Shown here: one piece after another, positions 36,640 through 45,085 of the stretch | Layout: every line of letters begins with the position of its first letter | Numbering within the stretch: the stretch's first letter is position 1 | Notes under the pieces: model-generated | The model's input: the letters and a program-made list of their open reading frames with translations, nothing else | Told to the model about the DNA's origin: nothing | Databases searched by the model: none | Assembly: GCA_944389585.1 (NCBI GenBank) | Contig: CALXMW010000009.1 | Location: forward strand, 1-64,000 | Reading direction: 5' to 3' | Source of the DNA: an uncultured Kiritimatiellota bacterium | GTDB taxonomy: Bacteria; Verrucomicrobiota; Kiritimatiellia; RFP12; DVOR01 | Length of the DNA stretch: 64,000 bases | Position numbers and translations under genes: made by a program

Positions 36640-39600
36640 TCAGCGCAGATAAGGCGCAAGGTCGATCCGCTCAAAACAGATCTGGTTGTTGGCCTCGTAA
36701 AGGACGCCCAGTGTCGTCTCGTCAAGCAGGCAGAGCGAGACATAACCCTGCCCGCCGGTCGCCCCGGCGTGGATCACGAGGGGATTCTCCAGGTCCCAGG
36801 CCACGCCCTCCTGCCCGGCGTCCGGGTTGTCCACGGTGAGGTCGCGCCCGAAGACCAGCGCCAGCCGGGCGCGGGTGGCGGGGTCGAGTTGGTGGGCCAG
36901 CACATAACGCCCCACCCCGTCGGCCCCCACGCCGATGCGCAGGCAGGAACCCTGCACGTGGATGACGCCGTCGATGGTGGCGAGCTGCGACCACGTCTTG
37001 AAATCGGTCGTGCGGAAGAAGAGACGCTTGCCCTTGCCGGGGCCCCAAGTGCCGCCCTTGGACATCATGAGCCACGAGCCGTCGTCCAATTCAAGGATGC
37101 AATTCTCCTGCGCGTTGCCGGGCGGCATGGGGGTGAGGCCCGTCGTCCGCCAGGTCTTGCCGCCGTCGGTGGAATAGGCGGCGCAGCACTGCGCATTGGT
37201 GGTGCCGCCGTTCACGAAGGCCTGGACGGGGAAGACAAGCGTGCCCGTGGGCATTCCCGCGCGGCCGATCCGCGTGACCATGCCATGCCCCGGGCCCGCG
37301 AGGACGCCGCGCCCGGGGTTTGCCGTCCTCTCGATGCCCGCGAGGATATCGGCCTTGACGGAGCGGCGCCCCTCCCACTTGGCGTCCGGGCCGACGCCGC
37401 GGGAATACAGGACGCAGTCGTTGCGTTCGCTGTTCTCGCCGACATACGAAAGCCCGCCGCCGGTGATGGCCATCAGCCAGTAACGTTCCCGCTCGGGGTC
37501 GAAGAGGAGGGCGGCGTCGCCGATATCCATTTCCTTGGTGATCTTGGCCTGATTCTTGCCATAGGGATAGGAACCGTCGTTGGCGCGGAAGTTGGGCACG
37601 TCCACGGCCAGACGCGGCCTCCCCCACGAGACGCCGAAATCGTCGCTGTACGTCTCGCCCAGGTCAATGCCGCTGAGGCGGAAATCCCCCAGGTCGCCGC
37701 TGCCGTAGCGGACGTCATAGACCGCCACCACCCCGCCCGCGCCATCGGTGGCGAGGGCCGGGATCCGATAAATGGTGGCGTCATACCCTTCCGGCGTCCG
37801 CTCCGAGGCCAGGGCGCTGTCCGCGGGCACGAAGCCATCCTTCACCAAATCGTCCGCCACCACGGCGGCGATATGCGCGGTCGTGCCCGTGCCGCCCCAC
37901 GTGCCTGCGGCCACGGAGACCGAGCCGTTGACGTCGGTCGGGCCCGCGAGGGTGACCTGCGCGCCGTCCGTCACGGCAAGCCCCGTGAAGGTGAGCGTGC
38001 CCGTGGCCGCCGCGCCCTCGGGCGTCTCGAGACGTGCGGCATGGGCCACGCCGTCGATCGTCAGCGTATAGTGCCCGCCGGGGACAAGGCCCGTGCCGGA
38101 AAGGGTCAGCGTCAGCGTCGTCCGCCCCGCGGCGCCAAGATCCGCCGGATCCCCCGCGAAGGCGAAACCCAAAAGCGTGGCCGTACCCGAGCCGGCCGCG
38201 AGGGGACGCTCCGCGGGCGCGGCGGGCCGCAGGTCGACCAAAGGCCCCGGCGCGCCGGCCGTTTCCTCGGCGCGGACCTTGAGGAAGGGGAAGCCCGGCG
38301 CCGTCGCCTCAAGCGTCGCCCCCGCCGCGACCGGCGCGGGGGAACTTGCCAACCGCTCCCACGCCCCGCCGAGCGTCCGCGCGCCCAACAGGGAAAGCGC
38401 GCCGTTGCGCAAGGCCGGCGTCCCGTCCGAAAGCGTCACCGACACGCGGTCGCCGACCTCCAGCCGCCCGACGGCGACCTCCGCCGCGCCGCCCCGGTCC
38501 ATCCCGAACGCCCACAGCGCCAACGCGGCGTCGCGGTCGCCCAGCCGCTCGCCGTTCACCGAGACCTCCGGCACGGTCAGGGCGCCGCGCACCCGAAGCA
38601 GATGCAGCAACGGGCCAACACCCAGCCCGCGGAGCGCGTCGGGCACCTCATAAAGCGCGGCGACCGGGTTGTCGGGCACGGCCGTTTCCGCGAAGTCCAC
38701 CCGCGCGGCATGGAGGCGCAGCCCCGCCAAGGGCAAACCGCCCGTGGGCGTCGCGCCGAAGGTGATGGCCGTGAGCGGCGCGCCGCTCCACTTGATGCCC
38801 GGGGCCTCGGCCAAAAGGCGGCCATCCTCCCACAGCGCCGCGCCGCCGCCGATGGAATAGACGAGCGTCCAGAGATGGCGCCCCGCGGAGGGACGGCCAT
38901 ACGTCACGGTCTTATCATGCTCCAAGGAGCCGCTGTGGCGGATGGGGTCGGCCTCCGCCGCGCACGCCTCGGCCTGCGCCGTGAAGACCTCCCCGTCGCC
39001 GTGCGTCATCTCCCAGCCCACGAGCGCGCCCGTGGCGCCCTCGGGCAACGTCGCGTCCACCGTCACGGCCACCGCCGTATGGCCGGCAGCGAAACCGGAA
39101 AGGCGGAGCGCCCCGCCCGACAAGACCAACTCCGGCTCGCAGACCGGCGCGGCGGGCAGCAACCATTGCGCGCCGCCGTCCGTGCAGACGAACGGGCTCT
39201 CCGCCACGCCCAGGCGCAGCGACGCGGTGTGGACCGTCAGTCCCGCCATCGGCGAATCGGGTGCGTCCGAGGCGTCGTTGCCAAAGGTGAGGAACGGTAC
39301 CGCCGTCCTCGACCAGACCAACCTGGGCGAGGCGTAGGCCAGGGCCCCATCCACCCAGACCCGCGTGCCCGAGGTGACCGAATCGCGCGCCGCGCCCCCC
39401 ACGTTCGGCCGCTCGGAGTCATAGGTCAGGCGGATGCGGTGTCGGCCCGGCGCGAGCGCCACGGTTTGGGCGCCGTCCACCTGCGACCAGCCATTGTAAA
39501 AGGCCGAGGCCTCCCCCGCCTCCTGGCAGGCGAAACGCACCTCGTTCGTGCCGGAGCGGAACCCCAGGAGCGTCCCCGTCGCGCCCTCGGGCACCGTCAC

Positions 39601-40731
39601 CTCGGCCGTCAGCGTGAAGGCGGAGACCGGCGCGAAGCCGCCGATGGCCAACGGCCCGCCCGCCAAGGTCAGCCCGCCATCCGCCCCGACCGTCGCGTCC
39701 GCGGGAATGAGCGGCGCCGCGTCCGGGTCGTCGCACGCGAAGCCCGCGAAGGCGGAGGCCTTCCCCTCGATGAGCAGACGGTTGCCCGTCACCTCGGGAT
39801 CCTGCCACACGCGCACGTAATCGATCTCGTGGGCGATGGGATAGCCCGCGCCATCCGTCGGCGGGTCGTTGGCCATGCTCCCCAGCGCCAGATTCAGCAC
39901 GAAGTGGAAAAGATTGTCCGCGAAGGGCGTCTCGTCGCTCTGAGGGGCCGCGAGCTCCCTGGGATCCCGTTCGAGGACCGTCTTGCCGTCGAAGGTGACG
40001 GCAAGGCGTTCGGGCGCCCACTCCAACCCATACTCATGCCAGGCCGCCGCCGCGAGATCCGCTTGGTCCAAATCCTCGCACAGGAGCGTCTCGCCGGCCA
40101 TCTTGTAGGCCGGGCCCGTCCACGAATCGCCCCAATGCAGGGTGGAATGGATGGTTTGGCGCGCCTGCGCGGCGGCCTCCGCGCCGTCGCCGTCGCGCGT
40201 CGCGTACTCCATCAGGTCAATCTCGCCGCACTGCGGCCACGGGACGGTGGAGACGCACCGCCAAAAGGCCTCGGGGTCGTTGAGGTTCTCCGGCGGGGTC
40301 TGCGTCGTGCCCAGCATCCAGATGGCCGGCCACGCCCCCGAGGCGACGTTGAAGCGCGCCCGCACCGCCACCCGCCCATACCGCATGGAGAACTTGCCGA
40401 AGGAGTTCACCGAGCCCGAGGCGTAGGGCTTGGACTTGGTGTAGCTCCGCCAATCCTCCCACCCGTTCTTGCCGTAAAATGGGTTCGAGTACCCGGCCTC
40501 GTCAAAGGTCGCCGTCAGCCGCAGCACGCCGTCCGCGACCGTGAGGTTGGCCGGGTCGGCGCGATAGAGCTGCGCCGCGCGGTCGTTCCGCACCAGCCCC
40601 TGCTCCGCCGTCCACTTCGCCCCATCCAGCGCCACCCCCTCGAACTCGTCGTGCCACACCAGCACCTCCGCCGCCGGCGCCACCCCCGCCGCGGCCATCA
40701 ACGCCAGCCAGACAAACCAAACACGTCGCAT
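36640..40731 (-). CDS. GH16 endo-glycanase fused to GH33 sialidase, secreted
   Basis: 1363 aa with a signal peptide (residues 1-21). Residues 22-312 are a GH16 jelly-roll hydrolase with the catalytic motif EIDLME (E170, D172, E175). The middle (about 320-985) holds beta-sandwich modules, at least two of LamG/ConA type. The last 371 residues are a sialidase: YRIP near 998, Asp boxes SDDFGVSW and STDGGKTW plus a degenerate TTDFKTW, TLVFPVQ, and ENCILELDDGS with the conserved Glu. GH16 enzymes include mucin O-glycan endo-glycanases; with a sialidase the natural substrate would be sialylated host glycans (inference). The ATG at 40731 has an AAAGGA site; a GTG at 40758 is less likely. Confidence 0.9.
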   Translation of the reverse strand: MRRVWFVWLALMAAAGVAPAAEVLVWHDEFEGVALDGAKWTAEQGLVRNDRAAQLYRADPANLTVADGVLRLTATFDEAGYSNPFYGKNGWEDWRSYTKSKPYASGSVNSFGKFSMRYGRVAVRARFNVASGAWPAIWMLGTTQTPPENLNDPEAFWRCVSTVPWPQCGEIDLMEYATRDGDGAEAAAQARQTIHSTLHWGDSWTGPAYKMAGETLLCEDLDQADLAAAAWHEYGLEWAPERLAVTFDGKTVLERDPRELAAPQSDETPFADNLFHFVLNLALGSMANDPPTDGAGYPIAHEIDYVRVWQDPEVTGNRLLIEGKASAFAGFACDDPDAAPLIPADATVGADGGLTLAGGPLAIGGFAPVSAFTLTAEVTVPEGATGTLLGFRSGTNEVRFACQEAGEASAFYNGWSQVDGAQTVALAPGRHRIRLTYDSERPNVGGAARDSVTSGTRVWVDGALAYASPRLVWSRTAVPFLTFGNDASDAPDSPMAGLTVHTASLRLGVAESPFVCTDGGAQWLLPAAPVCEPELVLSGGALRLSGFAAGHTAVAVTVDATLPEGATGALVGWEMTHGDGEVFTAQAEACAAEADPIRHSGSLEHDKTVTYGRPSAGRHLWTLVYSIGGGAALWEDGRLLAEAPGIKWSGAPLTAITFGATPTGGLPLAGLRLHAARVDFAETAVPDNPVAALYEVPDALRGLGVGPLLHLLRVRGALTVPEVSVNGERLGDRDAALALWAFGMDRGGAAEVAVGRLEVGDRVSVTLSDGTPALRNGALSLLGARTLGGAWERLASSPAPVAAGATLEATAPGFPFLKVRAEETAGAPGPLVDLRPAAPAERPLAAGSGTATLLGFAFAGDPADLGAAGRTTLTLTLSGTGLVPGGHYTLTIDGVAHAARLETPEGAAATGTLTFTGLAVTDGAQVTLAGPTDVNGSVSVAAGTWGGTGTTAHIAAVVADDLVKDGFVPADSALASERTPEGYDATIYRIPALATDGAGGVVAVYDVRYGSGDLGDFRLSGIDLGETYSDDFGVSWGRPRLAVDVPNFRANDGSYPYGKNQAKITKEMDIGDAALLFDPERERYWLMAITGGGLSYVGENSERNDCVLYSRGVGPDAKWEGRRSVKADILAGIERTANPGRGVLAGPGHGMVTRIGRAGMPTGTLVFPVQAFVNGGTTNAQCCAAYSTDGGKTWRTTGLTPMPPGNAQENCILELDDGSWLMMSKGGTWGPGKGKRLFFRTTDFKTWSQLATIDGVIHVQGSCLRIGVGADGVGRYVLAHQLDPATRARLALVFGRDLTVDNPDAGQEGVAWDLENPLVIHAGATGGQGYVSLCLLDETTLGVLYEANNQICFERIDLAPYLR

Positions 40732-40758
40732 ACCGATTCCTTTCACGATTCCTTTCAC
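40732..40758 (-). repeat. Tandem duplicated ribosome-binding segment
   Basis: On the minus strand GTGAAAGGAATC occurs twice in a row just before the start of the GH16-GH33 gene, so two AAAGGA sites lie 12 bases apart. The first GTG is in frame and could also start translation. Confidence 0.7.
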
Positions 40759-40772
40759 GCGATTGCCGTTTC

Positions 40773-40781
40773 AGTCTAACA
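40773..40781 (-). promoter_or_regulatory. Possible promoter of the GH16-GH33/SGNH operon
   Basis: The minus strand reads TGTTAGACT, an extended -10 with two mismatches to TATAAT. It is the only candidate between the upstream terminator and the start at 40731. Confidence 0.4.
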
Positions 40782-40804
40782 TGCCCTGTCCCGCCCCGCA
40801 CGCG

Positions 40805-40843
40805 AAAAACGCGCCCCGCACGTCCATGCGGACTGCGGGGCGC
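40805..40843 (-). terminator. Intrinsic terminator left behind the PEP-CTERM remnant
   Basis: GCGCCCCGCA and TGCGGGGCGC pair, with a T run on the minus strand. It follows the stop codon of the truncated PEP-CTERM tail and insulates the GH16-GH33 operon. Confidence 0.82.
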
Positions 40844-40871
40844 ATCTTCCCGAGGCGAAGCCGACGCGGCC

Positions 40872-40946
40872 TCACGCCGCCCGGCGGCGGAGCGCCGCGC
40901 CCGCCACCCCCAGCGCCAGCAGCGCCAGCGCCGTCGGCTGAGGGTG
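40872..40946 (-). pseudogene. PEP-CTERM tail remnant
   Basis: The minus strand encodes PTALALLALGVAGAALRRR followed by Ala-Ala and a TGA stop. This is almost identical to the sorting tail of the 16692-17390 protein. The preceding residues are HPQ instead of a VPE motif, and no gene body lies upstream. It is the 3' end of a deleted PEP-CTERM gene with its terminator still in place. Confidence 0.75.
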
Positions 40947-40992
40947 GGGCGACATGCCCCACGACTACGCATAGAATACCACCCCCCCTCTG

Positions 40993-41154
40993 GTCAAGAA
41001 GTTTTTCGCCGGGGCTTTCGCACGGTCGTCCGCGGCGCGGGCCGAAGGCCTCTCCGCCGCCCAGGCCCTCGACGCCGAGGCGCTGGCCGCCTGCGGCCTG
41101 CGCGTGACGCAGACCGAGCGGTTCTTCTGCGAGCCGAAGACCGAGGAGGCGTGA
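40993..41154 (+). pseudogene. C-terminal gene fragment, unknown family
   Basis: An open stretch of about 53 codons after an in-frame TAG at 40972 encodes a protein-like sequence (VKKFFAGAFARSSAARAEGL to RFFCEPKTEEA) and ends at TGA. No start codon with a ribosome binding site is present. It looks like the 3' end of a lost gene, on the strand opposite to the PEP-CTERM remnant. Confidence 0.4.
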
Positions 41155-41155
41155 T

Positions 41156-41197
41156 GGCAAGTGGTAAATGGTAAATGGTAAGTGGTAAATGGTAAAT
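41156..41197 (+). repeat. Six tandem heptamers (GGTAAAT/GGTAAGT)
   Basis: The order is GGCAAGT, GGTAAAT, GGTAAAT, GGTAAGT, GGTAAAT, GGTAAAT, that is two 21-bp higher-order units with one change. It starts two bases after a stop codon. This is a low-GC short sequence repeat in a high-GC genome. Confidence 0.92.
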
Positions 41198-41201
41198 GGT
41201 T

Positions 41202-41219
41202 GCGCCCCGCGAGGGGCGC
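41202..41219. other. Perfect hairpin after the heptamer repeat
   Basis: GCGCCCC and GGGGCGC pair around GCGA. There is no T run, so it is not a standard terminator. It may belong to the repeat element. Confidence 0.6.
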
Positions 41220-41238
41220 CTGAGCAAGGGAGAAAGAA

Positions 41239-41595
41239 ATGGAGCAGGGTGAGCGGGAGCGGCTGCTGGGGCGTGCCCGGGAGCTGGAGGCGCGGTTGGA
41301 GCGCGCGCGGCTGTGGCGCCGGGAGCAGGCCGCCGAGGAGGCGCGTCTGCTGGACGCGCTGTCGGCGCAGCGGCGGCTGATGGCCAAGGGGGCGGCGCAG
41401 GCCTACCGGCTGAGCGCCGAGCTCTCCGGCATCCGCCTGCGCCTGCACGAGGCGCAACGGGCGGGGGAGGGGCCCGGGGCGGGTGCGGGGTGCGTCCGGC
41501 TGCCCCGTGCCGTGTCCGCCCGTGGCGGGGACCCGCCGGGGAGGGCGGGGTTGCGCTACAATGGGGACATTGCGGTTCGGCAAGGGAGCGACACG
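41239..41595 (+). CDS. Coiled-coil ORF, possibly a truncated gene, in frame with GH89
   Basis: An ATG at 41239 with an AAGGGAG site opens a helical, Arg/Glu/Leu-rich sequence of about 75 residues (ELEARLERARLWRREQAAEE and so on), after which the sequence is low-quality G-rich spacer. There is no stop before the GH89 start at 41596, so the frame runs into GH89. I read it as a truncated coiled-coil gene whose stop was lost, not as a true GH89 extension, because GH89 has its own signal peptide and ribosome binding site. The family is unknown. Confidence 0.4.
41557..41562 (+). promoter_or_regulatory. Possible GH89 -10 element
   Basis: TACAAT lies 33 bases before the GH89 start. No convincing -35 or TG extension is present. 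Confidence 0.4.
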
Positions 41596-44052
41596 ATGCG
41601 CGGATCGGTCTTGATGTTGGCGGGGCTGGCGGCGGCGACGGTCGCGGCGGGGCCGTTGGAGGAATTGGCCGGGCGCGTGGCGCCGGGGCTTGAGGGGCGG
41701 GTGCGCTTCCGGGTGGACCCGGGGCTGGGGGCCATCCGCATCGCGCGCGAGGGGGCGGACGGGGTGGCGATCGCCGCGCCGGGAACGCGCCTGGCGGCGG
41801 CGGGGCTGGGGCTTTATCTGCGCGAGGTGGCCGGCGCGCACTGGTCGTGGTGCGGGAACCGTCTGGAGGGCCCGTGGCCGGCGCCGGCGCGGACGCTGAC
41901 CTTCGAGCCGGCCTTCCCGGAATCCGTCGCTTACAATTATTGCACGCTTTCCTACACCATGGCCTATTGGGACGAGGCGGCGTGGCGGGAGGAGCTGGAC
42001 CGTCTGGCGCTCTTCGGCGTGCGCCGCTTCCTGGTTCAGGCGGGCGTGCGGAAGGCCTGGCAGCTGACGCTCCGCGAGCTGGGCTGCCCCGAGGCGCGTA
42101 TCGCCGCCTTCCTGCCCGACGAGGCGGCCGCCGCGTGGTGGGAAATGGGCAACCTCGAGGGACTCGGCGGCCCCGTGCCGCAGACGGCGATCGATCGCGA
42201 CGCGGCGGTCGGCCGTTTCGTCGTCCAAGAGGCGTTGGCGCTGGGGATGGAGCCGATCCTGCACGGATTCGTGGGGCTGATGCCGCACGACGCGCCGGAG
42301 TGGCTGGACAAGGCGCGTTTCCCGGACGCGCGTTTCGTGCCGCAGGGGACATGGGTGGATGGTTTCGTGCGGCCGACGGTGCTGGATCCGACCACCCGGG
42401 CCTTCCGCGACGTCGCGGCCGTTTGGTACCGCAATCTCTTCAAGGTTTACGGCGTGGCGCGCGCGGAGGCCTTCGCGGGCGACCTCTTCCACGAGGGCGG
42501 GCGCACGGGCGGGCTGGACGTCACGGCCTGCGCGCGGGCCGTCCAGGCCGCCCAGCAGGCCGCGTCGCCGGGCGCCAAGTGGGTCATCCAGGCCTGGGGC
42601 GCCAATCCGCGGGCGGCGCTGCTCCGCGGCCTTGACCCCGGACACACGCTCATCGAGGCGCTCGTGAAAAACCAGTCTTCCGGGAATGTCGGGTGCCGCG
42701 CGTTCGGCGATATCCCGTGGGTGTGGTGCGAGCTGGTGAACTTCGGCGGCAAACACGGCCTCTGCGGCGGCGCGCCGATGGTGGGCGCGCTCGGCCGGGC
42801 GCTCGAGTCCCCCGGCGGCGGCACGCTCGCCGGGCTGGGATTCCTCTCCGAGGGGTTGGAGACCAACCCGCTTATCTACGAACTTCTCGCCGAACGGCTC
42901 TTCCTGCCCCGCGGCAAGGTGATGGACCGCGCCGATCTCGGCGCCTGGCTGGCCCTCTACGCCACCCGTCGTTACGGTCTCTGCACGCCCGCCGTCCACG
43001 AAGGGCTCTCCATCCTTCTCGATTCCGCCTACACACACACGCGCGACCAGGAGGGCGGCTTCGAGAGCGTCTTCTGCGCCCGCCCCTCGTGGACGGCCCG
43101 CAAAACCTCCACGTGGTCCACCGCCGAGCCCTACTACGACCCCGTCCTCACCCTCCGTGCCGCGCAGGCCCTGCTCCGCGCCGCCCGCGAAACCTCCGCG
43201 CTTCTCGCGCGGGAGACCTTCCGCTACGACTTGGCCGACGCCGCGCGCCAGGCCCTCGCCGACCTGGCCCGCCCCCTGCTCTCCCGCGCCAAGGAGGATC
43301 CCGCCGCCCGGGCGGCCTTCGTCGAGGCCATCGTCCGCACGGATGAGGTCCTGGCGCACGAGCCCCGCTGGCGGCTCGATTGGCATGAGGCGCGCGTCCG
43401 CCGTCAAGGCGGGGAGGCCGCCGCCCGCGCCTGGCGGCGCATGGTCTCCACGTGGACGGGCCGCCGCGGCGCCCTCAACGACTACGCCCACCGTCAGCTC
43501 GCCGGCATGATGGGCGGCTACTACCGAAAACGCTGGGAGGCCTTCTTCGCGGGCGGGGAGGGGCTGGAGGCGCGCCTCGCGGCCATTGACCGGGATTTCG
43601 AGGCCAACGGCGTGCCCGGCCCCGCGCCAAAGGGCGATTTCGTGGAAGCCGTGGCCGAGGCGCTCGCCTTCGCGCAAGGTTGCCATGCCCGGTGGCCGGC
43701 CGCCTTCCGTTTCGCCCCCGGGGTGCCGTGGGATCTCGCCGCCGACCGGATGACGGTGGACGTGACCGACCAAATCGGCCCCGCCGGCCTCTATGAGGCC
43801 GAAATCCTCTGGAAGCGCGGCCCCAACGCCCTGAAAATCGCCAAGGTGGAACTCCTGGAGAACGGCCGCCCCGTGGCGGAGGACGCGCACGCGGGCTATG
43901 CCGGCATCCGCCGCGACAAAAACGTCTACGCCCTCCGCCTGCCCGCCCGCGCGCCCGGCACGCCCGCCTATGCCCTGCGCATCACGGGCGAGGGCGACGG
44001 CGGCGACCGTTCCGCCGGCGTCGCCGTCATCGCCCCGCGTTCCGGGATGTGA
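41596..44052 (+). CDS. GH89 alpha-N-acetylglucosaminidase-like protein, secreted
   Basis: 818 aa with a signal peptide (about residues 1-18). The NAGLU-type core is clear: NYCTLSYTMAYW (114-125), DRLALFGVRRFL, FAGDLFHEGG with the acid/base candidate E300, WVIQAWGANP, and PWVWCELVNFGGKHGLCGG (374-392). GH89 removes alpha-linked GlcNAc, for example from gastric mucin or heparan sulfate. The segment that carries the nucleophile Glu in human NAGLU (FAES) aligns with LVKNQSS here, so the nucleophile may be missing or moved. AAGGGAG precedes the ATG. It is divergent from the GH16-sialidase operon and probably belongs to the same glycan-use locus. Confidence 0.88.
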   Translation: MRGSVLMLAGLAAATVAAGPLEELAGRVAPGLEGRVRFRVDPGLGAIRIAREGADGVAIAAPGTRLAAAGLGLYLREVAGAHWSWCGNRLEGPWPAPARTLTFEPAFPESVAYNYCTLSYTMAYWDEAAWREELDRLALFGVRRFLVQAGVRKAWQLTLRELGCPEARIAAFLPDEAAAAWWEMGNLEGLGGPVPQTAIDRDAAVGRFVVQEALALGMEPILHGFVGLMPHDAPEWLDKARFPDARFVPQGTWVDGFVRPTVLDPTTRAFRDVAAVWYRNLFKVYGVARAEAFAGDLFHEGGRTGGLDVTACARAVQAAQQAASPGAKWVIQAWGANPRAALLRGLDPGHTLIEALVKNQSSGNVGCRAFGDIPWVWCELVNFGGKHGLCGGAPMVGALGRALESPGGGTLAGLGFLSEGLETNPLIYELLAERLFLPRGKVMDRADLGAWLALYATRRYGLCTPAVHEGLSILLDSAYTHTRDQEGGFESVFCARPSWTARKTSTWSTAEPYYDPVLTLRAAQALLRAARETSALLARETFRYDLADAARQALADLARPLLSRAKEDPAARAAFVEAIVRTDEVLAHEPRWRLDWHEARVRRQGGEAAARAWRRMVSTWTGRRGALNDYAHRQLAGMMGGYYRKRWEAFFAGGEGLEARLAAIDRDFEANGVPGPAPKGDFVEAVAEALAFAQGCHARWPAAFRFAPGVPWDLAADRMTVDVTDQIGPAGLYEAEILWKRGPNALKIAKVELLENGRPVAEDAHAGYAGIRRDKNVYALRLPARAPGTPAYALRITGEGDGGDRSAGVAVIAPRSGM

Positions 44053-44061
44053 CCGGGGGCG

Positions 44062-44239
44062 GGCAGGCGCCTCCGCGAGGACCGCTGGGTCGCCAAGCTC
44101 TTCTACAACGCCATCGAGTTCCTCCGCGCCCCCGGCACGGAGCGGGTGCGCCTGGAGTTCAACCGCCCTCGGCTCCTTCGCCAACGCCTTCGAGGAGGCC
44201 TTCGCCGCCTCCGAGGAATGGCGCCCCGGCCAGGACTGA
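44062..44239 (+). pseudogene. Frameshifted gene fragment downstream of GH89
   Basis: One frame encodes LREDRWVAKLFYNAIEFL and continues to RLEFNR; a second frame then continues as GSFANAFEEAFAASEEWRPG and reaches a stop at 44237. The change of frame lies near 44165. Both parts look protein-like and share codon bias with the neighbours. Probably the decayed 3' end of a gene; the family is not recognised. Confidence 0.45.
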
Positions 44240-44258
44240 GCCCCGCGCGGCCAACGCC

Positions 44259-44293
44259 AAAAAGCCCCGAGCCCCCCGGCCCGGGGCTTTTTT
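44259..44293. terminator. Intrinsic terminator
   Basis: AAAAAGCCCCG and CGGGGCTTTTTT arms flank a CC-rich loop. It ends the GH89 transcript. Confidence 0.88.
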
Positions 44294-45085
44294 GTCCCCT
44301 CCTTCCGCCCCACTGCGCAAGCGTGGATTTCTGCATTTCAATTAGAAAAGGGAGCTGTCTGGCCAAGCGCGTCATGGCTTATTCTGACATGCAAACACTG
44401 TCGCATTCATTGTGCGGCACGCCATCGCGCATGGGATATCGAACGAACGCTCGCCCGTTTCGACCCCATTCGTGTTTCCAATGTCAGCGACAAGGATTGT
44501 CCAGTCCGACTGAAATTGGGATTCCTCCCAATTCTGTGCCACAGTGCGTTCCCCAAGGCCTGGTTTGTCCGTGAGGCGGCGCATGGGAATTGAGAATGGG
44601 GGAAGGGCGGAATGGCGGGGTTTTGAGGGGACGGAACAAAAAACGGCGGGCGGCGAAGGTGAGAATGAAAAGGCGCGAAAAGGGCGGGAAATCAAAGAGG
44701 TTGAGAAAATATCGGGCAGGGGGGCGCTTTTCTCACGCTTCCTGATTTCGGTTTACGGGCGGCTTGCGGAGGGATTGCGGGCCGCTTGTTTTGTCCACAG
44801 TGTCCACGGTTGCCTTAAACGAAGAAGAGGGGCGTGGGACAATGGAGGCGTTCTCCCGAGGTATGGCCCTCGCCGGTCGTGCCCCGCGCCGGGTTGGCGA
44901 AAGGCGGGGCGCCTTTTCCGGAGGCGACGGCGGCATGAGCGAGGGCGCCCCGGCGTGCTGTGGGTGGTGCTCTCCGCCGGCGAGCGCCGGGCCGTCGAGT
45001 GGATGCGCATCCTCCGCAACCACCTTCCCTCCCTTTGTCAAAACACCTCCCCGGAATCCTCCAGGGGGTCTCACTCTCAAAGTTT
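44294..45085. other. Gene-poor spacer of lower GC before the helicase gene
   Basis: About 790 bases without a convincing gene. 44514-44533 is a perfect 8-bp hairpin (AATTGGGA-TTCC-TCCCAATT). A minus-strand frame at 44372-44584 could encode 70 aa but has no homology that I recognise. TTTTCTCA occurs once on each strand around 44710 and 44735, echoing the left half of the 45086 palindrome. The part from about 44860 to 45060 is again GC-rich. Confidence 0.5.

Noticed and set aside
41239-44052. Single 937-aa coiled-coil-GH89 fusion protein
   Set aside because: GH89 has its own ribosome binding site and signal peptide at 41596; an internal signal peptide after 119 residues makes no sense for a secreted enzyme.
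44372-44584. 70-codon minus-strand ORF in the island
   Set aside because: It lacks a clear ribosome binding site, has no family resemblance and overlaps the orphan hairpin. I left it as part of the spacer.
44790-44815. DnaA boxes or replication origin near 44795
   Set aside because: TTGTCCACA is one mismatch from a DnaA box, but it stands alone; no cluster, no AT-rich unwinding region and no dnaA or dnaN nearby.
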